The translations under genes were made by a program, and so were the position numbers. Below the pieces are notes generated by a model. It was not told where the DNA came from. It made no database searches and saw nothing but the letters and a program-made list of their open reading frames with translations. Source: JAWLHU01 sp041690255 (GTDB lineage: Bacteria > Bacillota > Sulfobacillia > Symbiobacteriales > Symbiobacteriaceae). Taken from it: 64,000 nt of DNA. Of this stretch, positions 33,372 to 42,836 are shown piece by piece; positions within the stretch are counted from its first letter, which is position 1, and each line of letters starts with the position of its first letter. The stretch lies in NCBI GenBank assembly GCA_041690255.1, contig JAWLHU010000006.1, positions 62,001 to 126,000 on the forward strand, in the 5' to 3' direction.

Positions 33372-34625
33372 CTATTGGTTCTCCTCGAGCGGGCTCAAGG
33401 TCAGGCCAAACCGGCGGAGGGTGACGAGAACCTCCACATCGATATCAGCGTCGGGGTACTTCTTCAGCCAGTCATAGGCCTCCCAGGCTTCCACGGTATT
33501 GAAGAGCGGCACGGCGTGCCGTCCAAGGCCGATCACATCGCTGCCCCACTCCTGGGTCCTCTTCACCAGTTCATAGATCGAGGTCTCGATCTGCTTGGCG
33601 ATGGATTCCTCCAGTTCGGCCTGGAGTGCGGGCTCGGAGTAGTCCACGCCCGATTGCACCCCGATCAGTTTCGCCTCCAGAGAAACCCGCCCGCGAATCC
33701 TCGGTCGGGGACCGGTCACATCTACCGTGACGGAGAAGGGGCGGCCGCGACTTAACTGAACGGAGACGAAGCTGCCGGGATCATGGGGATCTTTGTAGGT
33801 GACGAAGGCCTGGCGGAAGGCATCCTGCAGGAGCAGATAGGGCCTTAACTCATCCGCACTAAGCACGCCGACCATCTTCCGGCCCCGAAAGGCAGCCCCA
33901 CCGACCATCTCCACATTTGAACCTCCCGTGCGCGGCAGGTCGCCGGCATCGTAGGTGGCCTCCGCCTCCCCGCCCGCCTTGCCTTCCCCAGGTTCTCCAT
34001 CGTCCTCTGCCGCCAGGGCAGCATAGTAGGTGAGCGGCTGGGCATAGTTGACGTCCAACTGACTGACGAAGGTGTTAACCTGGCTGGAGGCAGGCAGCAT
34101 GGCGTTACGGCGGTAGTTGTACGTCAATTCCTCGATATACCGCATTGGGTTATTGGTCAAGGTTGCCTTCATCTTATCGAGGAAGTCGGCTGCATTCTCT
34201 CTGGTTACAACGAAGAAAATGGTCTGGCGTATCTCCCGTGAGCGAATCAGTTCATCCAGGATCTTCATGTTGCCGGCGCGGGCTACCTCTTCGCTGATGA
34301 AGATCGCCTTGGCGTGCTGCAAGGTGACATTGCGCCCGGTAAACCCGTTCAGCATGGAGATGGCACCGGTCAGGCTTGGGGCATCGAGTGTGCTGAGAAC
34401 GATCGATTTCTCATCTCCGTCGCCGCCGCCGCCCCCGCCGCCCTCCTTCCCCGCCAGTTTGTCGGGCTTGGCCATAGCGACAGTAATGCGGTGCAGGCCT
34501 TTCTCCCCCTCGTCAACCCCGATGGCGAGCACATAGGCGTTCTCTTCGATCTCCACCTTGTTCCAGCAGCCGGTGAGCAGGAGCGACAGAAGCAGCAGGA
34601 GGGCGGCCAGTCGCTTATGTCGCAT
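33372..34625 (-). CDS. gerKC: Spore germinant receptor C subunit, lipoprotein
   Basis: A 417-residue Ger(x)C protein. The signal peptide ends at a lipobox (LLLTGCW, Cys near 20), then EIEENAYVLAIGVDEG begins the conserved family region. A Gly-rich insert (GGGGGGGDGD) follows about residue 60. The C-terminal domain (IETSIYELVKRTQEWGSDVIGLG) is typical. The ATG at 34625 overlaps the upstream gene by 11 bases. It sits in the outer leaflet of the spore inner membrane and is needed for receptor function. Confidence 0.93.
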   Translation of the reverse strand: MRHKRLAALLLLLSLLLTGCWNKVEIEENAYVLAIGVDEGEKGLHRITVAMAKPDKLAGKEGGGGGGGDGDEKSIVLSTLDAPSLTGAISMLNGFTGRNVTLQHAKAIFISEEVARAGNMKILDELIRSREIRQTIFFVVTRENAADFLDKMKATLTNNPMRYIEELTYNYRRNAMLPASSQVNTFVSQLDVNYAQPLTYYAALAAEDDGEPGEGKAGGEAEATYDAGDLPRTGGSNVEMVGGAAFRGRKMVGVLSADELRPYLLLQDAFRQAFVTYKDPHDPGSFVSVQLSRGRPFSVTVDVTGPRPRIRGRVSLEAKLIGVQSGVDYSEPALQAELEESIAKQIETSIYELVKRTQEWGSDVIGLGRHAVPLFNTVEAWEAYDWLKKYPDADIDVEVLVTLRRFGLTLSPLEENQ

Positions 34626-35718
34626 GGCGCTTCCCACCCTTTCGGCGGAGGAGTGCCAGCAGCCAGAGCAGAAGTGGGATGGCAAGGACGGCTACGAAGC
34701 CAAGGGGACGAATCACGTCGCGATCGATCCGAAGCGAGGTCAGGAAATCCTGCGGCAGAAGGGCCAGGGGGATCAGCAGAACCGCCAGGGGGAAGAGGAG
34801 GGGCCGGTACTGCGGGAGGCCCAGGGCGCCACTCAGGGTGACCGCCGAGGCGTGGAGCAAGACCGAGATTCGGACCAGGGCGGCGAGGACCCAGAACATG
34901 ACAATCACCGATTCTGTCCGCTGCAGGAACCGGCCCAGGTAGATCAGGCGGGCCAGGTTGTACAGCGGAAAGGGGTTCTGGCTGGCGATTGGTGCGCCGA
35001 AGATGCCGACCAGGACGAAGACAACGGCGATCGCCCCGAGTCCGAAGAGAAGGGTGCCAACCATACCGCTCGTGCGCAGGTGCCCGGGGTCGCGGAACGC
35101 GTAGCCAACCGCAAGGATGACCACGACATCCGCCGCCATGGAACTGTAGTAGAGGCCCCCCATTAGAGTCGGCACCCCGCCGTGTCCCCAGAAGGGGTAG
35201 AGGAGGCTGACATCGAGTCGGGGGAGGCTGAAGAGCAGGACCAGAAGCGACCCACCTGCGATGAGCGGGAGCAGGATCTGGGTGGCCCTGGCGATCGACT
35301 CCAGTCCCTTGTATGAAGCGAAGAGGGCGCAGAGGGCCGCCGAGATCATGAGCGGGCTCGGTGGGGTGTCGGGCAGAATCGTCGTAATGAAAGTCTCTGT
35401 GAAACTCCGCAGGGTGAGAACACAAGAGGCGAACAACCAGAGTGAGACAAGGAGCGTGAGGAGGGGGCCGACCACCGATCCGGCTGCCTCTCTGCTGATC
35501 TCGGCCAGGCCCATCCCCGGAAAGCGGCGAGCCAGTGCAGAGGCAGGAACGAGCAGGAGCATGGCTCCTAATGTCATGATCAGGGCCACCTGCCAGCCGG
35601 CGGGCCCGCCAACCTCCACCAGAAACTGCGGGTACTGCAGAAAGAGCATGGCGGAGAGCAGCGCGAATACCAGGATCACACCCTCCTGTACTCCGATATG
35701 TCCGTCATATGGCTGCAC
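34615..35718 (-). CDS. gerKB: Spore germinant receptor B subunit, permease
   Basis: A 367-residue, ten-helix member of the spore-germination branch of the APC superfamily; it binds the germinant. It opens with ISVQEGVILVF-like helix 1 (GVQEGVILVFALLSAMLFL) and continues with GLAEISREAAGSVVGPLL and PSPLMISAALCALFASYKG. It starts three bases after gerKA and overlaps gerKC, so the three are one operon. Confidence 0.93.
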   Translation of the reverse strand: MQPYDGHIGVQEGVILVFALLSAMLFLQYPQFLVEVGGPAGWQVALIMTLGAMLLLVPASALARRFPGMGLAEISREAAGSVVGPLLTLLVSLWLFASCVLTLRSFTETFITTILPDTPPSPLMISAALCALFASYKGLESIARATQILLPLIAGGSLLVLLFSLPRLDVSLLYPFWGHGGVPTLMGGLYYSSMAADVVVILAVGYAFRDPGHLRTSGMVGTLLFGLGAIAVVFVLVGIFGAPIASQNPFPLYNLARLIYLGRFLQRTESVIVMFWVLAALVRISVLLHASAVTLSGALGLPQYRPLLFPLAVLLIPLALLPQDFLTSLRIDRDVIRPLGFVAVLAIPLLLWLLALLRRKGGKRHAT

Positions 35719-35721
35719 GGG

Positions 35722-37491
35722 CTAACCCCCCTTCTCGTCGGACTTGGGTGCGGGTGCCATGGGGTCCCAACTGCGCACGATCTCCTTCTGGCGTTGCCGG
35801 TTGAGCGTGTGCATGTACCCCGGTCGCTCCTCCATGCGGTAGAGCGGTGGCCGGAGCAGGAGATCGACCAACTTGCCGCGGGCCGGTGCCAGCGGTGTCA
35901 GATAGGGTACACCAAAGGAACGCTCCGCTGCCAGCAGGACCAGCAAGAGGAATATCCCCAGCGCTACGCCGTAGAAGCCCATGACCGTGGCAAGGGCCAG
36001 GAGAAAGAAGCGCATGATTCGGACGCCAAAGCCCACCAGGTAGTTAGGAATGGCAAAGGAGGCCAGGCCAGTCACGGCAACCACGAGGATCATGACAGGG
36101 CTGACAATCTTCGCCTCGACCGCGGCCTGTCCAAGAACGAGGGAGGCCACCAATCCAACCGTGGGTCCGATTACGTTAGGAATACGCGTGCCCGCTTCAC
36201 GGATCAGCTCGAAAACGATATCCATGAGGAGTAACTCGGCAACCGCCGGCATGGGAACCATCTCCCGTGTGGAGGCGATGAAGAGCATCAACTCAGTAGG
36301 GATCATCTCCTGATGATAGTAAATGACTGCGATGTATAGGGCCGGCAGAGAGAGCGAGAGGATGATGGCCGTCAGACGAATCCACCGAAGAATGGTTCCA
36401 AGCGGATAGCGAAGGTAGTAGTCCTCAGAGGTCTGCAGGAGGGACCAGAAGGTGATCGGGCAGATGATCGCATGGGGCGAGGTGTCCACCAGGATCGCCA
36501 CATGGCCTTCGGAGAGATATGCGGCGGTTCGGTCAGGCCGCTCGGTCATGAGCGTACCGGGGAGGATGGAGTTCGGATTGTCCTCGATATACTGATCCAG
36601 GACACTCGAACTGTTAACGACGTCTACCTTGATCGCCTGGATCCGGCGTTTAACCTCGGCCACCAGCTTAGGGGTCGCGATCGTGTCGATATACATGACA
36701 CCCACGAACGTCTTGGAGACTTCACCCACAGTCAGAATCTCCGTCACGACCCGTGGGTCCTTGAGACGCCGGCGTACGAGGGCAGCATTGACGCGAAACG
36801 CTTCGGTAAATGCGTCATGCGGTCCCCAGATTACCCGCTCGGTCTCTGGTGTACCGACCGAACGGCTTGGTGGGGACTTGGTCTCCACAGCCACCGCCAC
36901 TCGGCTCCCGGCAAAGAGGAGGACCGAGTCCCCTGAGAGCAGAGAGTCAGCGACGGATGCCAGGTCGTAGAGGGGAGTGGACTGGTTTCCGGGCAGGAGG
37001 CGTTTTAGGACCATGTCTGTAGAGAAGGAGGACGGGCCGTTCTCACCGCCATCGCCGACATGATGATCCAGGTGGGAGAGGAGCATGAGTGGCTGGAGGA
37101 TGTTGTCGTTGATTATGCCCTTGTCGGTCAACCCTTCCATAAAGCAGACGGCTGCCGGGGTAGGCGGCTGGGTCGCAACCGCGAACTCCCGGATCACCAG
37201 GTCCTTGTTCTCGGGGAGCCGGAAGAGCTCTTTGAGGCGCTTCAGATTTTGCTCGAGGTCATCGGAGAGGTCTCCGGTCTTCTCGAGGGCCTCCTTGCCC
37301 TGAGGTGCGGCCTCCACGAGCCGGTCAATGCGGGTGAGGAGGTTCTCGGTGCGGAGTCGTGCATCGGAGAGCATCTCCGTCCCTAGCTCCTCGCTTGCGG
37401 GCTTCTCCCCGCGGTTGCCTAAGCTGAACGGCTGGTTCACCAGCGATCTGGATGGATCAAGCAATCGCTTGAGTGACTGCCAGATGCTCAT
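35722..37491 (-). CDS. gerKA: Spore germinant receptor A subunit
   Basis: A 589-residue GerA-family protein. The large N-terminal cytoplasmic part (1-350) has KRRIQAIKVDVVNSSSVLDQ and YIEDNPNSILP; the C-terminal membrane domain carries TREMVPMPAVAELLLMDIVFE and IGPTVGLVASLVLGQAAVEA. The ATG at 37491 follows GGGAGGCG. First gene of the gerKA-KB-KC operon; in the family, A, B and C form the germinant-sensing complex of the spore inner membrane. Confidence 0.94.
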   Translation of the reverse strand: MSIWQSLKRLLDPSRSLVNQPFSLGNRGEKPASEELGTEMLSDARLRTENLLTRIDRLVEAAPQGKEALEKTGDLSDDLEQNLKRLKELFRLPENKDLVIREFAVATQPPTPAAVCFMEGLTDKGIINDNILQPLMLLSHLDHHVGDGGENGPSSFSTDMVLKRLLPGNQSTPLYDLASVADSLLSGDSVLLFAGSRVAVAVETKSPPSRSVGTPETERVIWGPHDAFTEAFRVNAALVRRRLKDPRVVTEILTVGEVSKTFVGVMYIDTIATPKLVAEVKRRIQAIKVDVVNSSSVLDQYIEDNPNSILPGTLMTERPDRTAAYLSEGHVAILVDTSPHAIICPITFWSLLQTSEDYYLRYPLGTILRWIRLTAIILSLSLPALYIAVIYYHQEMIPTELMLFIASTREMVPMPAVAELLLMDIVFELIREAGTRIPNVIGPTVGLVASLVLGQAAVEAKIVSPVMILVVAVTGLASFAIPNYLVGFGVRIMRFFLLALATVMGFYGVALGIFLLLVLLAAERSFGVPYLTPLAPARGKLVDLLLRPPLYRMEERPGYMHTLNRQRQKEIVRSWDPMAPAPKSDEKGG

Positions 37492-37721
37492 GGCTACGCC
37501 TCCCTGGAAACACAGAATCTGAGCCCCGACTAAGGTGCCCGACTCAGCGGTCATGCTATTCCTGTCGGGGTCGCCATGGGGACGGGCAAAAATCCGACAC
37601 ACCCGAGCAGGAGATGCCGCGATGAGTTGGAAAGTAGGTCAGACCACGACTATTCGCAGCTCGGACCGCCGTTTGGTGGTTCAATTCCACGAAGAGACTG
37701 TACCCCTGGAGGCGAGCGTCG

Positions 37722-38516
37722 TTGCAGGAGATATGGGCAGCCTACGGCGAGTGGCCCGTGGCCTATCGCATGAGTGAGGGATTTGTATCGGGCGTACTTC
37801 ATCTTCCCTATCTGGTGGATGGGAGGGTGCCGGCAGTCCTGTTCTGCCACGGCTTTACCGGGAGCCGGGTGGAGAACCATAGGCTCTTTGTGAGCGCCGC
37901 CCGCACGCTGGCGGCCCATGGTATCGCGGCCCTGCGGATCGATTTTCGCGGGTCGGGTGAGTCCTGGGGCGAGTTCTCCATGATGACCCTTGAGACCGAG
38001 GTAGCCGATGCTCTGGCCGGGATCGCGTTTCTACGGCAGGAACCCCGTATCGACCCGGCACGCATTGGCCTCGTCGGCCTTTCGCTCGGTGGGTGTATCG
38101 GCGCGATTGCCACAGGGCGGGCCGGCGACCTGAAGGCCACGGCTCTCTGGGCGCCGGTGGCCCGGCCCCGGACGATCTTTTCCCGGGATCTCCCCCCGGA
38201 ACAGGTGGAACGGATGCTTTCTGAGGTGGGGGATCACAACGGTTGGCCGATAGGGCCGGGGCTTGTCCGATCGGTCCTGGAGGTCAACCCACTGCGTGAG
38301 GTGAGAGGGGCGGGCGGGCCGGTTCTGCTACTCCATGGAACGGCGGACCGAACCGTGCCCCTTGCAGAGTCGGAGGCGTATGCAGAGACTCTCTCGTCGG
38401 CGGGGATCATCCACAAGCGGGTGCTCGTTCCGGAGGCAGATCACACCTTCAACCGGCTCGACTGGACGACCCAGGTGGTGCACGAGTCGCTCGCCTGGTT
38501 TCAGGAGCACCTATAA
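37722..38516 (+). CDS. Alpha/beta hydrolase (esterase)
   Basis: A 264-residue serine hydrolase. The oxyanion motif is FCHGFTGSRVENHRLF, then LRIDFRGSGES. The nucleophile elbow is GLSLGG (near 124), the acid Asp in LLHGTADRTVP, the His in PEADHTFNR. I chose the TTG at 37722 because TGGAGGCG is seven bases upstream and the first beta-strand (WPVAYRMSEG) lies after it. The substrate is unknown; the type includes acyl-peptide and feruloyl-type esterases. Confidence 0.88.
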   Translation: MQEIWAAYGEWPVAYRMSEGFVSGVLHLPYLVDGRVPAVLFCHGFTGSRVENHRLFVSAARTLAAHGIAALRIDFRGSGESWGEFSMMTLETEVADALAGIAFLRQEPRIDPARIGLVGLSLGGCIGAIATGRAGDLKATALWAPVARPRTIFSRDLPPEQVERMLSEVGDHNGWPIGPGLVRSVLEVNPLREVRGAGGPVLLLHGTADRTVPLAESEAYAETLSSAGIIHKRVLVPEADHTFNRLDWTTQVVHESLAWFQEHL

Positions 38517-38532
38517 GGTCAAACACTCGAAG

Positions 38533-38557
38533 CCCCTCTGCCTTTCGGGCGGAGGGG
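38533..38557 (+). terminator. Terminator after the hydrolase
   Basis: CCCCTCTGCC pairs with the GGC-GGAGGGG arm (one wobble), closing a short loop. TCTCC follows. Confidence 0.65.
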
Positions 38558-38575
38558 TCTCCTATTCGTCACGGG

Positions 38576-39079
38576 TCATTGTACGGGCTGCATGGCACGG
38601 CTCAGGTTGGCCAACTCGGGCAGCAAGGGTGCAACCGATCGCTGATGGATGATCTGTTGTCGGACCAGGCGGAGCCGCTGGATCGTTGCGGGATCGCTGG
38701 TCACCCGTACCTCGGCAATGGCTGGAAAGGAGGAGCGGATCTGATCGGAGAGCTTTTTGTGCACCCCAGCATCGGTGCTGGGTGTCCCGAGCAGGGCGAG
38801 GTTGCCGAGCACGACCGCATCCACTGCGCCGGCCCCCGGGACTGCCGAAGCAATGAAGGAGACCCCATCCGACTGGTCACTGTATGCGGTGCCGTGTCGC
38901 GGAACGGGGGCATCGTTTTCCCCAACACCAGCCCTCCCCAACTCCAGAGCGGATGACTGAACCGGAGGTGGGGGGGCAGGTTGCGCTGGCAGAGGCCGTC
39001 TCTGTGCACCGCATCCACCGAGGGTGAGGGTAGCGAGCAGCAAGGTGCCTGCCAGGGAAGCGAGACGAGTCCGGTCCAT
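38576..39079 (-). CDS. YhcN/YlaJ-type spore lipoprotein
   Basis: A 167-residue lipoprotein with signal peptide and lipobox LTLGGCG (Cys near 23). A Pro-rich linker follows, then a domain of the YhcN/YlaJ kind (HKKLSDQIRSSFPAIAEVRVTSDPATIQRLRLVRQQI). That domain is found in lipoproteins of the forespore and spore inner membrane and fits the nearby germination genes. The extended Pro stretch (PAQPAPPPPVQ) is not usual. Confidence 0.75.
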   Translation of the reverse strand: MDRTRLASLAGTLLLATLTLGGCGAQRRPLPAQPAPPPPVQSSALELGRAGVGENDAPVPRHGTAYSDQSDGVSFIASAVPGAGAVDAVVLGNLALLGTPSTDAGVHKKLSDQIRSSFPAIAEVRVTSDPATIQRLRLVRQQIIHQRSVAPLLPELANLSRAMQPVQ

Positions 39080-39213
39080 ACAGAGGCCTCCTTCTGCCGA
39101 TCGATCCGTGGTGATTGTTATGTAGCATGCACGGAGACCGTGTGCAGTATGCGAGCGCGATAACGGGGCATGCTAGGCCCGAGCGGAGAAATATCGGAGA
39201 GGGGGACCTCTTT

Positions 39214-39483
39214 GTGCGCCAGCGATGGAGTGTCAAGCTACTGGGACTGATGCTGGCCCTGAGCCTGGCCCTTAGTACAACCGCCTGCATGGGGCCACAG
39301 AGGCGGGGCGGTGAGCAGCAGGGCGAGCAGCAGGAGCAGGGCGGCGAGAAGAAAAAGGACGAGGAGAAGAAGGAAGAGGGCGGCGAAGAGAAGAAGGACG
39401 AGGAGAAGAAGGACGAGGGCGGCGGTGGTGGTGGCGGCGGCGGCGGTGGCGAGGAGAAGAAAGAGGAAGAGAAGAAAGGGTAA
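39214..39483 (+). CDS. Lipoprotein with Glu/Lys/Gly low-complexity tail
   Basis: An 89-residue protein. The GTG start at 39214 begins a signal peptide (VKLLGLMLALSLALSTTAC) with a lipobox Cys near 25. The mature part is almost only Glu, Lys, Gly and Gln: QQGEQQEQGG, then EEKKDE-type blocks interrupted by an 11-Gly run, ending EEKKEEEKKG. No folded domain is likely. It could be a charged surface tether or a metal/peptidoglycan-binding brush. It has its own terminator. Confidence 0.75.
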   Translation: MRQRWSVKLLGLMLALSLALSTTACMGPQRRGGEQQGEQQEQGGEKKKDEEKKEEGGEEKKDEEKKDEGGGGGGGGGGGEEKKEEEKKG

Positions 39484-39484
39484 T

Positions 39485-39508
39485 GGGGGAGGGGCACCTC
39501 CCCCTTTT
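39485..39508 (+). terminator. Rho-independent terminator
   Basis: GGGGGAGG-GGCA-CCTCCCCC followed by TTTT directly after the low-complexity lipoprotein gene. Confidence 0.85.
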
Positions 39509-39598
39509 CGGTTGCATAGGGAACAGGAATGGTCGTGCTGAGGTCGAAGTAGGGTGAAGTGACGTATCATTCCATACCCGTAAGGTTGGAGGCGGCCT

Positions 39599-40666
39599 AT
39601 GAAGGGGATGCTTCCACCGGAGCGCTATGAGGTCTCCGGTGTCATTCACTGTCACAGTACTTACTCGGACGGCATGGAGCCGATTCCCGTGATCGCGGAG
39701 GCGGCGAACCAGGCCGGCCTCTCCTTCCTGCTGATGACCGATCACGACAATCTGGCGCCCCTCTTCGAACTGGGCGAGCAGTGGGTGGGGGATACACTCC
39801 TGTTGATTGGCGTGGAGATCACCCCGCGACAGAATCATCTCCTCGCTTATGGGGTGAGCAGTTCAATCAGCCCACACCTGCCGCCCGCGACCTACACAGA
39901 TGCGGTGGCGGAACAGGGTGGAATCGGCTTTCTGGCGCACCCGGTGGAGCGGGGCAGCGCGTATCTGAAGCAGAATAGCTACGGCTGGGAGGATTGGTCG
40001 GTCACCCAGTTTACCGGCCTGGAGATCTGGAACTACTTCTCCCAGTGGATCGCTGCTTGCCAGGACCCGTGGTCCACGGTCCGAGCGGTACTGGACTGGC
40101 GGTCGGCGATCCGCGCCCCTTATCCCGAGACGCTGGCCCGATGGGACGAACTGGGCAGGGAACGCAGGGTGGTGGGCATCGGTGGTATGGACGCTCATGG
40201 TTACAAGATCTCGCTCCTTGGCCAGAAGGTGACGCTTCACCCGTACCGGCGTGCCTTCCGGGCGATCCGGACGCATCTGCTGCTCCCGCGTCCCTTCACC
40301 CGGGATGTGCGGGCCGACCGCCTGCTGGTCATGGAGGCGCTCCGCGAGGGGACCTGCTTCTTCGCCAACCATGAACAGGGCGATCCTACCGGGTTCACCT
40401 TTCTTGGTTTCCACGGGGAGCGGTGGATCGAGATGGGCCAGGAGGTCCGGATAGAGAGGCCTGCCGAGACCTTCCTATCGACCCGCATTCCCTACGTGCA
40501 CGAGAGCAAGCCGGTGATGCGCATGCTGAAGGATGGAGCGATCCTTGCCGAGACCCGGGACTGCGATCTTCAGGTCTGGGATCACGGGCCCGGAGTCTAC
40601 CGGGTAGAGGTCTGGCGAAAGGGGAAAGGATGGATCTTCTCCAACCCAATCTACATCCGAGGATGA
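39599..40666 (+). CDS. PHP-domain phosphoesterase-like protein
   Basis: A 355-residue protein. The PHP metal motifs are IHCHSTYSDG, MTDHDN, FLAHP, GIGGMDAHG. The last 90 residues form a separate beta domain. The ATG follows GGAGGCGG. It is the first gene of a four-gene sugar operon, seven bases before the GH4 gene. PHP proteins hydrolyse phosphate esters; here it may act on a sugar phosphate or a regulator. Confidence 0.85.
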   Translation: MKGMLPPERYEVSGVIHCHSTYSDGMEPIPVIAEAANQAGLSFLLMTDHDNLAPLFELGEQWVGDTLLLIGVEITPRQNHLLAYGVSSSISPHLPPATYTDAVAEQGGIGFLAHPVERGSAYLKQNSYGWEDWSVTQFTGLEIWNYFSQWIAACQDPWSTVRAVLDWRSAIRAPYPETLARWDELGRERRVVGIGGMDAHGYKISLLGQKVTLHPYRRAFRAIRTHLLLPRPFTRDVRADRLLVMEALREGTCFFANHEQGDPTGFTFLGFHGERWIEMGQEVRIERPAETFLSTRIPYVHESKPVMRMLKDGAILAETRDCDLQVWDHGPGVYRVEVWRKGKGWIFSNPIYIRG

Positions 40667-40673
40667 TGCAGCA

Positions 40674-41963
40674 ATGAAACTGGTGATTATTGGTGGTGCC
40701 AGCGCTTACACGCCCGACATTATCGATGGGCTGCTCAAGGAGAAGGCGCTCTTCGCCGGCGGTGAACTCTGCCTGCATGATGTCGATGAGGTGAACCTGC
40801 AGGTGATCAGGCGGCTGGCGGAGGGGCAGGTCCGCATGGCCGGGGCTGATCTGAAGGTGACCGCCACCTCCGACCGTACCCAGGCGATTACCGGCGCCCG
40901 CTTCATTCTGACGCAGCCTCGGGTCGGGGGCCTTAAGCACCGGGCATTGGATGAGCGGATCCCCCTGAAGCACGGAGTGATTGGCCAGGAGACGCTGGGC
41001 CCTGGCGGGCTCTCCTTCGCTTGGCGGACGATTCCCGTGATCCTGGAGATCGTGGAGGAGACGAAGCGACTGGCGCCGCAGGCCTGGATCATCAACTACG
41101 CCAACCCGGCGGGCATGGTGACCGAGGCGGTGATCCAGCGGTATCCCGACGCCCGGTTCATCGGTCTGTGCGACATGCCGACCGGGGTCCAGTGGGGCAT
41201 TGGGAGACTGATGCGGGTCGACTTCCACCGCATCACCCTGGACTATGCCGGCATCAACCATGGTGGATGGTCCAGGCGGGTCCTGCTGGACGGCGAGGAC
41301 GTGACCACCCGGCTGCGCCGCTGGGCCAGGCTGCTCGGCCCGGTGGCGGGCGTCCTGCCCCTGACCGAGGAGACGGGGACGCTGCGGCTCTTCCGCGAGC
41401 ACGGCATGGTTCCCGATCCGTACCTGCGCTACTACTATTACACCGACCGCATCCTGAAGAAGATGCAGGGATCGGCCAAGACGCGCGCAGAGGTGCTCAT
41501 GGAGCGCCTGCCTCAGCTCTACGGCCACTACGAGACCGCCTCTGCGCAGCAGGAGCCGGTGCTTACGATGCACCGGGGCCACCAGTCGCACTCCGACCTG
41601 GCCTCGCAGGTGATTGCAGCCATGGCCGCGAACCGCCGGGTACGCTTCGTCATTCAGCAGAGGAATGCCGGGGCGATCCCCAACCTCCCGGCTGATGAGG
41701 CAGCCCAGTTCCCCGCCTGGGTCGGCGCCAACGGCTTCGAACGGATCTCCCTGCCGCCCATCCCGGAGGAGGAGGCCCCGTTGATCCAGCAGATCAAGGC
41801 GGCGGAGACGGTCAACGTTCGGGCCGCCCTGACCGGTGACCGGAGCCTGGCGGTCGAAGCGGCGGCCATGAATCCACTGGTACCAAGCCGGGCACAGGCT
41901 GAGCGCATTGTCGGAGAGTTGCTGCACGTACACCGGGAGTACCTCCCGCAGTTTCACCTGTAG
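40674..41963 (+). CDS. GH4 6-phospho-glycosidase
   Basis: A 429-residue, NAD- and metal-dependent family 4 glycosidase. It has the Rossmann start KLVIIGGASAYTPDIIDGLL, then NYANPAGMVTEA, the metal-binding Cys in LCDMPTG and His in GINHGGW. These enzymes open phosphorylated disaccharides by an oxidation-elimination route. The sequence is of the CelF/LicH (6-phospho-beta-glucosidase) kind. Neighbours suggest a beta-linked amino-sugar disaccharide phosphate. Confidence 0.92.
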   Translation: MKLVIIGGASAYTPDIIDGLLKEKALFAGGELCLHDVDEVNLQVIRRLAEGQVRMAGADLKVTATSDRTQAITGARFILTQPRVGGLKHRALDERIPLKHGVIGQETLGPGGLSFAWRTIPVILEIVEETKRLAPQAWIINYANPAGMVTEAVIQRYPDARFIGLCDMPTGVQWGIGRLMRVDFHRITLDYAGINHGGWSRRVLLDGEDVTTRLRRWARLLGPVAGVLPLTEETGTLRLFREHGMVPDPYLRYYYYTDRILKKMQGSAKTRAEVLMERLPQLYGHYETASAQQEPVLTMHRGHQSHSDLASQVIAAMAANRRVRFVIQQRNAGAIPNLPADEAAQFPAWVGANGFERISLPPIPEEEAPLIQQIKAAETVNVRAALTGDRSLAVEAAAMNPLVPSRAQAERIVGELLHVHREYLPQFHL

Positions 41964-41992
41964 GGCCGAGCGCTAAAGCAAGGAGGGGTCCC

Positions 41993-42823
41993 ATGACCCG
42001 TTATCTGATCACCAACGCAGATGACTTCGGGCTGACGCTCGGGGTGAGTCGGGGGATCATTCGGGCTCATCGGGAGGGGATACTGACCTCGACCAGCTTC
42101 ATGACGAACTTCCCCTGGGCCGGGGAGATGGCCCCGTTACTGGCGGAAGCACCGGATCTGGGGGTGGGGGTTCACCTGAATCTGACCACGGGCGAACCGG
42201 TCCTTCCGGCAGCGGAGGTGCGCAGCCTGGTAGGGCCCGACGGTCGCTTCTCCCGCTCGCTCCTGCGTGTCCTGACCCGGGTGCGGATCGAGGAGGCGAG
42301 CCGGGAGTGGACGGCCCAGATCGAGAAAGGGATCCACCTGCTGGGCAAGACCCCTACGCACTTGGACACCCACCGCTACCTGCAGATCTACCCTCCCCTG
42401 TGCGCGGTCATGCTGGAGTTGGCCCAGCGTTACGGGATAAGCGCCGTGCGCTACCTGCAGCCCGACTTCGTGCCGAAGGGGGCCTTCCGGCCCTGGAGTC
42501 CCGCGGGCTACCTGGTAGACCGGGGCCTGAGGCGGACCGCTGGTCTCATCAAGTCGAGTGGCCTGCACTCGCCCGATCTTGCCATGGCCGGCGACTTTGA
42601 CACCCAAGAGCTACTGGCGCGGCTGGGCCGGGTCGGTAAGGGTGTGACCGAGGTGATCGCTCACCCCGGTGAGGTCGATGATCAACTGAGCGATCTCTCC
42701 TCGCTCCGGGAGCAGCGGATGTCAGAACTGGCGGCGCTTGTGGCACCGGAGGTTCGCCGCCTGATCGAGGAGCGGGGCATTTATCTCATCCATTTTGGCC
42801 ATGTCCCGAGTCTCGGAAGGTGA
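41993..42823 (+). CDS. chbG: ChbG/YdjC-type carbohydrate deacetylase
   Basis: A 276-residue protein. The metal motif is TNADDFGLT near residue 7; HLNLTTGEPV gives a metal His, and THLDTHRYLQIYP and EVIAHPGEVDD the later His sites. The family removes one acetyl group from chitobiose-6-phosphate so that the GH4 enzyme can act. It lies between GH4 and PTS genes, as chbF and chbG lie together in enterobacteria. The ATG follows AAGGAGGGG. Confidence 0.9.
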   Translation: MTRYLITNADDFGLTLGVSRGIIRAHREGILTSTSFMTNFPWAGEMAPLLAEAPDLGVGVHLNLTTGEPVLPAAEVRSLVGPDGRFSRSLLRVLTRVRIEEASREWTAQIEKGIHLLGKTPTHLDTHRYLQIYPPLCAVMLELAQRYGISAVRYLQPDFVPKGAFRPWSPAGYLVDRGLRRTAGLIKSSGLHSPDLAMAGDFDTQELLARLGRVGKGVTEVIAHPGEVDDQLSDLSSLREQRMSELAALVAPEVRRLIEERGIYLIHFGHVPSLGR

Positions 42824-42836
42824 GGAGGGAGTGCCG

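Noticed and set aside
37622..37777. A 51-codon ORF behind AGGAG, upstream of and overlapping the hydrolase.
   Set aside because: It overlaps the hydrolase start region in another frame, and the hydrolase has a better start at TTG 37722 with family-like N-terminal strand. I could not support both.
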